This document shows, piece by piece, positions 1 through 4,239 of a DNA stretch of 5,930 nucleotides. A program made the translations under genes and the position numbers. The notes under the pieces are model-generated. The model was not told the origin of the DNA, did no database searches, and saw only the letters and a program-made list of their open reading frames with translations. The stretch comes from a bacterium (GTDB taxonomy: Bacteria > Desulfobacterota > Binatia > UBA12015). How positions within the stretch are numbered: position 1 is the first letter of the stretch; each line of letters begins with the position of its first letter. The stretch is from the NCBI GenBank assembly GCA_029976905.1, contig JAPOLW010000237.1, positions 1 through 5,930 of the forward strand, in the 5' to 3' direction.

Positions 1-365
1 GGCCGGCTGGCTCCGGGAGCGCGCGCGGCCTGGTCCGCTCCAGCTCTCGCTGACCCGCGTCCTCCCGCCCGCAGCCCGACCCCTCTGTTCTTTTGCCGAC
101 CCGAGCGAGATCAGGCATATGATCGGGCAGTCGGCGGTCGCGGCTCGTCGGGGTGGCGGTGCGCCCCGGACGGCGATGCCCGATCGGCGAGATGCAGCGG
201 GGAGGCGGGGCAGCGCGTGGGTGACAAGGGGATCGGGGAGAGCAGGCTAGAGGCGCATGGCGCCGGTCCGGGCGGTTCCCGGGCGCGGCGGGCTCGCTTT
301 GGATCCCGGGTCCGAGCGGCTGGGGCGTCTGCCGGCATGCCGTCGTGCCAGGATGGTGTGGCTCG
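1..365. other. Upstream region without a convincing gene
   Basis: This is very GC-rich sequence. Plus frame 1 is open across almost the whole stretch, but its translation is dominated by Gly, Ala, Arg, Ser and Pro with no recognisable motif, as expected by chance at this composition. Plus frame 3 is open from the left edge to a TGA at 51-53 and could be the last 16 codons of an upstream gene, but nothing in it is recognisable. A minus-strand ATG at 118-116 opens a frame running off the left edge with no ribosome binding site. The only AT-rich patch is around 86-123. A nested inverted repeat occupies 121-185. I see no RNA gene or mobile element. Confidence 0.5.
93..123 (+). promoter_or_regulatory. 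Weak candidate promoter upstream of the histidine kinase
   Basis: TTGCCG at 93-98 (4 of 6 to the -35 consensus) and TATGAT at 118-123 (5 of 6 to the -10 consensus) are separated by 19 bases, longer than the optimal 17. It lies in the only AT-richer patch before the kinase gene, but would leave a leader of about 235 bases. No better candidate was seen closer to the gene. This is weak evidence and could be chance. Confidence 0.2.
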
Positions 366-1481
366 ATGACGGACCCCTCCGCGCCTCCTGCGCGTATCCT
401 TTTGGTCGGGGGGAATCACGCCGCCGCGGTGCGGACGACCCTGGAGATCGAAGGCGCGGTACCAGGGGCCTCGGTTCGGCACGCTCCTACGATCGCGGCG
501 GCCCGGGAAGCTCTTGCCGACGAGTGCTTTGCCGTCTGCGTGCTCGCCGATCAGTTCCCCGAACTGGATGGCCTGGCGGTGTTGCAGATGCTGGGAGAAG
601 AGGAGCGTGAGGAGGCCGTCGTTTTCGTGGCACCCGTCGATGCGGTTGGCCGGGCCATCGAGGCCCGCCAGCGCGGCGCGTGGGACGGCCTGTTCGCAGC
701 ACCCGGCTACGAGCCCTTGCTGGCGTTGATGGTCCAGGGAGTCCTCGAGAGGCTGCGTCGGCGTTCGGTCCAGGCCGCTTTGCGCGAACGCCTCGTCTAC
801 GCGGAGCAGATCGCCTCGCTCAATACCGCCCTGGCCGGCATTGCCCACAATCTCAACGGACCGTTGACGACGGTGCGCACCTTCCTGGATCTGCTTCCGG
901 AGCGCTACGAGAGCGATCGTGATTTCCGGACGCGGTATTACGAACTCGTGCTCGGAGAGATGGCTCGGGTCCGTGCGCTCATCGGCGGCATGATGCAGGC
1001 CATGGCGGCGCCGGGAGAGGGCGACGAAGTTTCCTGGGCCGTCTCCGACCTTCTTCGAGAGCTCGAGGCCTACGTCCGCGGAGCGGCCGGGGAGAAGGGG
1101 GTCTCGGTGGTGGTGGAGGCTTCCGGCGACCTGCCGTCTCTCGGGGTGGGCCGGGAAGCGGTCAAGCAGACCCTGGTGATCCTGCTCGACAATGCCGTGG
1201 CGTTCTCGCCCAGAGACGGAGTCGTAGGGGTCGCCGTGGGGCATTCGATGGGGCCGGCCGGGAGGACGCTCGTCCGGATCGAAGTCAGCGACCAGGGCCC
1301 GGGCGTCCCCGAGGCCGATCGCCAGCGGGTCTTCGAGCCGCTTTTTTCGACGCGCTCCGGTGGGTTCGGGATGGGGCTTTTCGTCGCCCGGTCGATGGCC
1401 CGGGTTCATGGGGGATCGCTCGAGCTCGACGCATCCCCGTCTGGGGGCGCCCGGTTCGCGCTGATTCTTCCCGGACGCTGA
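366..1481 (+). CDS. Soluble sensor histidine kinase with degenerate receiver domain
   Basis: A 371-residue two-component histidine kinase, predicted cytoplasmic because no membrane segment or signal peptide is visible. Residues about 9-130 have the pattern of a response-regulator receiver (ILLV strand, PELDG turn, GAWDGLF near the end). The acidic pair after the first strand is Gly15-Gly16, and the conserved Thr and Lys positions are Ala89 and Ala112. Residues about 137-215 form the dimerisation/phosphoacceptor helices with His161 in HNLNGPL. Residues about 262-371 form the ATPase domain: N-box LLDNA (Asn276), G1 DQGPG (309-313), F-box FEPLF (323-327), G2 GFGMG (333-337). The ATG at 366 is preferred over an in-frame GTG at 345 because the receiver pattern begins just after it and AGGA lies at 350-353, although the spacing is long. 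The gene is convergent with the SDR gene. No partner regulator is in the window, so its stimulus and output are unknown. Confidence 0.9.
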   Translation: MTDPSAPPARILLVGGNHAAAVRTTLEIEGAVPGASVRHAPTIAAAREALADECFAVCVLADQFPELDGLAVLQMLGEEEREEAVVFVAPVDAVGRAIEARQRGAWDGLFAAPGYEPLLALMVQGVLERLRRRSVQAALRERLVYAEQIASLNTALAGIAHNLNGPLTTVRTFLDLLPERYESDRDFRTRYYELVLGEMARVRALIGGMMQAMAAPGEGDEVSWAVSDLLRELEAYVRGAAGEKGVSVVVEASGDLPSLGVGREAVKQTLVILLDNAVAFSPRDGVVGVAVGHSMGPAGRTLVRIEVSDQGPGVPEADRQRVFEPLFSTRSGGFGMGLFVARSMARVHGGSLELDASPSGGARFALILPGR

Positions 1482-1507
1482 AGACCGCGCTGGTCGACCG
1501 GCGGTCT
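1482..1507. terminator. Hairpin just after the kinase stop codon
   Basis: AGACCGC (1482-1488) and GCGGTCT (1501-1507) form a perfect 7-bp stem with a 12-base loop, starting one base after the kinase TGA. The position between convergent genes suits a terminator. Neither strand has a T-run after the stem, so it is not a classical intrinsic terminator. A second, weaker hairpin at 1528-1542 (GCGCC/GGCGC, 5-base loop) follows. Confidence 0.35.
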
Positions 1508-1557
1508 GGTTGGCAGGGATCGGCCCGGCGCCGTTGGGGCGCTCGGGTGATGCGCGT

Positions 1558-2496
1558 TCAGCGGGTGCCGTGCGCCTCCCTGAAATGTTCGAAGATGTCG
1601 CGAAGACTCCACTGCGGTACGAATCGCGTTGCGGATTCGAAACGACGGCCGGTCACCGTGCACGGGTATTTGATGAAGTCGATCGCCCCCGGTGGGACCG
1701 GGTACAGACCGAGCGCGAAGAGCCTTCGCGCCAGCGGTCGGAGCGCGATTTCCGGCAACGGGATTGCCGTGCTGCCCGATTCCTCGATCGCAACGCTCAA
1801 CGGGACGGCGCCGGGCCCGGCGACGTTGAAGACACCGCGAATTCTTCGTCGAATCGTTTCGAGGATTGCGCGTGCAAGATCCTCTTCGTGCAGAAACTGC
1901 ATCATCGGATCGAATCCGAGGATCATGGGGGCGAACCGTTGGCGGAGATAGCCGCCAATCGCACTGTGGACGGAATCACCCAGCGTGTTCACCGGGCGAA
2001 GGATCGCGGTCTGGACCTCGGAGTGTTGCCAGAGGAACGAGGAGCAGAGGGTATCTACTTCCGCCAGGTCACGCACCTCGGGGTAGGTGCGGCTCACGTT
2101 GAGGGGGAACTCTTCGTCCATGTAGTTCGGGTTCTCGGGCAGGGCTCCGTAGGCGTAGGCGCTGGAGACGACCACGAGTTGGCGGACACCGTATTGCGCG
2201 CAGTAGCCCAGGAGGAGGCGCGTTCCGGCCACGTTGACGCGGTGGCGGGTGATCAGGTCCGTCCGGAAGTGGCGCACGAAGGCGAGATGGACGACGATGT
2301 CTGGCCGTTCGCGGCGCAACACGTCCTCGAACTTGTGGCGCAGAAGATCGACGACGTACAGGCGCGGATCGTCGGGCCGCTGGGGAACCGGCATGGGTTC
2401 GCGATCCGCCCCGCAGACGTCGTATTCGCGTGCGGCCAGATGGGCCACGAGACGCCCCTGGCCCCCCGCGGCCCCAGTGATCAGGATCTTTTCCAC
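1558..2496 (-). CDS. NAD-dependent epimerase/dehydratase-like protein (extended SDR)
   Basis: A 312-residue protein of the extended short-chain dehydrogenase/reductase type, probably cytoplasmic. The N-terminal Rossmann motif is GAAGGQG (8-14), with Asp31 at the end of the second strand, which usually selects NAD(H). HLA at 70-72, VVVSSAYAYG at 108-117 and LRP before residue 170 are standard landmarks. The active-site motif YxxxK reads Tyr138-PEV-Arg142, with Glu146 at the usual later position, so the lysine is replaced by arginine. The C-terminal half (a GFDPMMQFLHEEDLARAI stretch, then GVFNVAGPG) resembles uncharacterised SDR proteins I recall from actinobacteria and deltaproteobacteria; their substrate is unknown to me. 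The start is GTG at 2496, immediately before the Rossmann strand, with a weak purine-rich AGAGAAG upstream. TATAGA at 2510-2505 could be a -10 element giving a nearly leaderless transcript. It is last of three tandem minus-strand genes, 130 bases after the previous one. Confidence 0.88.
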   Translation of the reverse strand: MEKILITGAAGGQGRLVAHLAAREYDVCGADREPMPVPQRPDDPRLYVVDLLRHKFEDVLRRERPDIVVHLAFVRHFRTDLITRHRVNVAGTRLLLGYCAQYGVRQLVVVSSAYAYGALPENPNYMDEEFPLNVSRTYPEVRDLAEVDTLCSSFLWQHSEVQTAILRPVNTLGDSVHSAIGGYLRQRFAPMILGFDPMMQFLHEEDLARAILETIRRRIRGVFNVAGPGAVPLSVAIEESGSTAIPLPEIALRPLARRLFALGLYPVPPGAIDFIKYPCTVTGRRFESATRFVPQWSLRDIFEHFREAHGTR

Positions 2497-2626
2497 CCGA
2501 CTTCTCTATAGCGATCGAGCGGCGCGCCGTCGTGCGAGCGGGGGCGCAGAATTCCCCGGATCGACGGACGCCGAGATCGCACCGTTGGATCGAGCGACGA
2601 GATCGGGCGGGAAGGACGCCGCGGGC

Positions 2627-3034
2627 TCAGGCGCTTCGAGAAAATCGGCGCATGGTCGGGCCGCGAGACTTCCGATCACTACGGGGAAGGGCTACCGCGC
2701 GACCCGGTGGAATGGCCCGCTCGAGCAGCCGCCCCAGGGGATCCGTTCGATGCGCGTGCGGAGGAAGTCCACCATGGCGCCGACGGTAGGCGTCGAGGAG
2801 CTCCTCCGCGCGGGCCTCGGGATCGGACCGCTTCTCGAAGCGGATGCAGTGGGAGCGCGACTGCAGCCGTGGGTGCCGCAACGCCTCCCGGATGGCGTCC
2901 GCAAGCCCGGCCGGCGCAGCCCCAATGAACTGGACCGTGCGCACCAGGTTTGCGATCTCGAAGACGCCGGGATCGTCCGGCAGCGCGTCGAGCGTCGCTG
3001 GTGTGATCCGGGTCCAGTTGGGTGGCGTCGGCAT
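2627..3034 (-). CDS. Small conserved-type protein, GIY-YIG-like fold suspected
   Basis: A 135-residue protein of unknown function, with no signal peptide or membrane helix. Residues 6-90 look like a real folded domain: NWTRITPATLDALPDDPGVFEI (6-27), then VQFIG (34-38) and a helix, then IRFEKRSDPEARAEELLDAY (64-83) and HGGLPP. GVF (23-25) followed by FIG (36-38) has the spacing of the two strands of a GIY-YIG domain, and the whole pattern recalls short GIY-YIG-like DUF proteins. The arginine expected in the next helix of active nucleases is not apparent (Ala47), so nuclease activity is doubtful. The tail after about residue 95 is Arg/Pro-rich and looks unconserved. I chose ATG at 3034 because the recognisable pattern starts there; no clear ribosome binding site precedes it. 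An in-frame TTG at 3094 with AAAGG three bases upstream would add 20 Pro/Arg-rich residues. It sits 123 bases after the dehydrogenase gene. Confidence 0.65.
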   Translation of the reverse strand: MPTPPNWTRITPATLDALPDDPGVFEIANLVRTVQFIGAAPAGLADAIREALRHPRLQSRSHCIRFEKRSDPEARAEELLDAYRRRHGGLPPHAHRTDPLGRLLERAIPPGRAVALPRSDRKSRGPTMRRFSRSA

Positions 3035-3103
3035 GATGGGAAGTCCAGGCTGGTCGGGAAGCGGATTCCGTGCCACCGGACGCCTCTGGGGCAAGGACCT
3101 TTT

Positions 3104-3121
3104 GCGGGGACGCGGCCCCGC
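3104..3121. other. GC-rich hairpin between the dehydrogenase and small-protein genes
   Basis: GCGGGG (3104-3109) and CCCCGC (3116-3121) form a perfect 6-bp, all-G/C stem with a 6-base loop. On the minus transcript it falls 37 bases after the dehydrogenase stop and is followed by AAAAGG rather than a U-run. It therefore fits an attenuating or 3'-end-stabilising structure better than an intrinsic terminator. Chance is possible at this GC content. Confidence 0.3.
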
Positions 3122-3157
3122 GTTCGTGACTCGATTTCGTCGGTCGTCAGGATCTCG

Positions 3158-4054
3158 TCACCGCGTGAGCGCCTCGTTCACGACGGCTGGCTTCGCGCCA
3201 TAGTCGTAGAAGCCGCGCTTGGTCTTGCGACCGAGTTGGCCCGTGAGCATGAGTCGGCGCAGAACGGGTGGGGGAGCGAAGCGGGGTTCGCCGTACTCCT
3301 CGTAGAGGTTCGTCGCCATGTGGAAAACGACGTCGAGGCCGATGTAGTCCGCGAGCGTGAAAGGACCCATGGGATGGGCAGCGCCGTTGCACATCGCGGT
3401 GTCGATGTCGTCGATCGAGGCCGTGCCCCGGGACCACTCGTGCATGGCGTCGATCATGTAGGGCACCAGAAGCCGATTGACCACGAAGCCGGTCGAATCC
3501 TTCACGAGGACCGGCGTCTTGCCCAGAGCGGAGATGGCCTCGCTGACGGCCTGGGTCGCCGCCGGGTCGGTCATCAGCGTCGTGGCAATCTCGACCAATT
3601 TCATCGCCGGCGCCGGGTTGAAGAAATGAACGCCGAGGAAGCGTTGGGGGCGCTTGGTGGCCACTGCCATTTCGGTAATGCCGAGCGTCGACGTATTGCT
3701 CGAGAAGATCGCCCCGTCGCCGCAGATGGCGTCGAGACGATCGAACGCCTCGCGCTTGGTTCCCAGATCCTCGAGAATCGACTCGATGACGAGATCGACA
3801 CCGGCCAATTGGTCGAGGCTGGTCGTCACGTTCAGACGCCCGAGGGCGGCGTCGCGGTCGGCGGCCTCCATGCGGCCTTTGTCGACGTCACGGCCGTAGG
3901 CTCCTTCGACGCGCTTCTTGAGCGCGTCGGTGTCCCCGGGAGTCGCCTTTACGAGCGTGGTCGGGAAACCGGCCTTCGCGGTCACCTGGGCGATACCGAG
4001 GCCCATCTGGCCTGCGCCGAGGACGCCGATGCTCTGAATCTTGGTCACACTCAT
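3158..4054 (-). CDS. 3-hydroxyacyl-CoA (3-hydroxybutyryl-CoA) dehydrogenase
   Basis: A 298-residue single-function L-3-hydroxyacyl-CoA dehydrogenase of the Hbd/PaaH/FadB2 type, which interconverts (S)-3-hydroxybutyryl-CoA and acetoacetyl-CoA in the cytoplasm. Its length is normal for the family. The NAD(P)-binding motif is GAGQMG (13-18). The catalytic set is complete, with the same spacing as characterised enzymes: Ser122 in SNTS, His143 in HFFNP, Glu155 in KLVEI, Asn193 in GFVVNR. The C-terminal dimerisation domain contains AHPMGPFTLADYIGLD and ends GRKTKRGFYDY. The residue that is normally Asp/Glu at the end of the second strand is Lys36, so cofactor preference may differ from NAD. The start is ATG 4054 with AGGGAG seven bases upstream. 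It is first of three tandem minus-strand genes, with a good promoter at 4175-4146, and is divergent from the mutase gene. Physiological substrate length is not determinable from sequence alone. Confidence 0.94.
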   Translation of the reverse strand: MSVTKIQSIGVLGAGQMGLGIAQVTAKAGFPTTLVKATPGDTDALKKRVEGAYGRDVDKGRMEAADRDAALGRLNVTTSLDQLAGVDLVIESILEDLGTKREAFDRLDAICGDGAIFSSNTSTLGITEMAVATKRPQRFLGVHFFNPAPAMKLVEIATTLMTDPAATQAVSEAISALGKTPVLVKDSTGFVVNRLLVPYMIDAMHEWSRGTASIDDIDTAMCNGAAHPMGPFTLADYIGLDVVFHMATNLYEEYGEPRFAPPPVLRRLMLTGQLGRKTKRGFYDYGAKPAVVNEALTR

Positions 4055-4061
4055 GTCTGGT

Positions 4062-4067
4062 CTCCCT
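4062..4067 (-). promoter_or_regulatory. Ribosome binding site of the dehydrogenase gene
   Basis: AGGGAG on the minus strand, seven bases before the ATG at 4054. It is the strongest Shine-Dalgarno match in the window and fixes the dehydrogenase start. Confidence 0.75.
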
Positions 4068-4145
4068 GGATGGAGCCCGGCGCCGCATGCGACGCGCGGA
4101 ACGAAGAACGGGTAGGCCGTCTTTGGCCCACCGAATAGAACGAGG

Positions 4146-4175
4146 ACTATAGGAATCGCCTCCAGGGTCGGTCAA
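4146..4175 (-). promoter_or_regulatory. Sigma-70-type promoter for the dehydrogenase gene cluster
   Basis: On the minus strand TTGACC (4175-4170, 5 of 6 to consensus) is followed after 18 bases by TATAGT (4151-4146, 5 of 6). Transcription would begin near 4139, giving a leader of about 85 bases before the ATG at 4054. This is the best promoter match seen in the window and stands out against the GC-rich background. It probably also serves the two downstream genes, whose gaps are 123 and 130 bases, unless they have their own promoters. Confidence 0.6.
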
Positions 4176-4203
4176 CTCGGGGCGGATCTCCCAGGTCGGA
4201 CCT
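4160..4203. promoter_or_regulatory. Candidate operator: direct repeats and palindrome in the divergent region
   Basis: CTCCAGGGTCGG (4160-4171) and CTCCCAGGTCGG (4188-4199) match at 10 of 12 positions and start 28 bases apart. The first overlaps the -35 box and spacer of the leftward promoter. The second runs into the palindrome AGGTC-G-GACCT (4193-4203), and a further CTCCCA copy follows at 4202-4207. The position between divergent genes would let one regulator control both. No regulator gene is visible in the window; this is inferred from repeats only. Confidence 0.3.
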
Positions 4204-4226
4204 CCCACAGCGGGATTCCGACTGCT

Positions 4227-4239
4227 AAGGTAGGCGACC
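4227..4239 (+). promoter_or_regulatory. Ribosome binding region that decides the mutase GTG start
   Basis: AAGG at 4227-4230 (within TAAGGTAGG) lies nine bases before the GTG at 4240. An in-frame TAG at 4231-4233 rules out a longer product. TAAGGT at 4226-4231, preceded by TG, could alternatively be an extended -10 element producing an almost leaderless message. No convincing -35 was found for it. Confidence 0.5.

Noticed and set aside
1..118. Minus-strand ATG at 118 opening a frame off the left edge
   Set aside because: There is no ribosome binding site and the composition is low-complexity Arg/Glu/Gly/Pro with no motif.
111..1409. 432-codon minus-strand open frame opposite the histidine kinase
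   Set aside because: The plus strand encodes a complete kinase with N, G1, F and G2 boxes. The antisense product has low-complexity composition and no motifs.
1510..2511. 333-codon plus-strand open frame opposite the SDR gene
   Set aside because: The minus-strand protein has the Rossmann motif and SDR landmarks. The plus frame is a shadow of it.
2234..4138. 634-codon plus-strand open frame across the three minus-strand genes
   Set aside because: It is antisense to the dehydrogenase, the small protein and the SDR, which have clear motifs. Its translation is Arg/Gly/His-rich with no family resemblance, a typical by-product of GC-rich codon use.
4055..4239. Cobalamin riboswitch upstream of the B12-dependent mutase
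   Set aside because: The gap is short, no B12-box-like conserved sequence was recognised, and the mutase leader appears too short to hold one.
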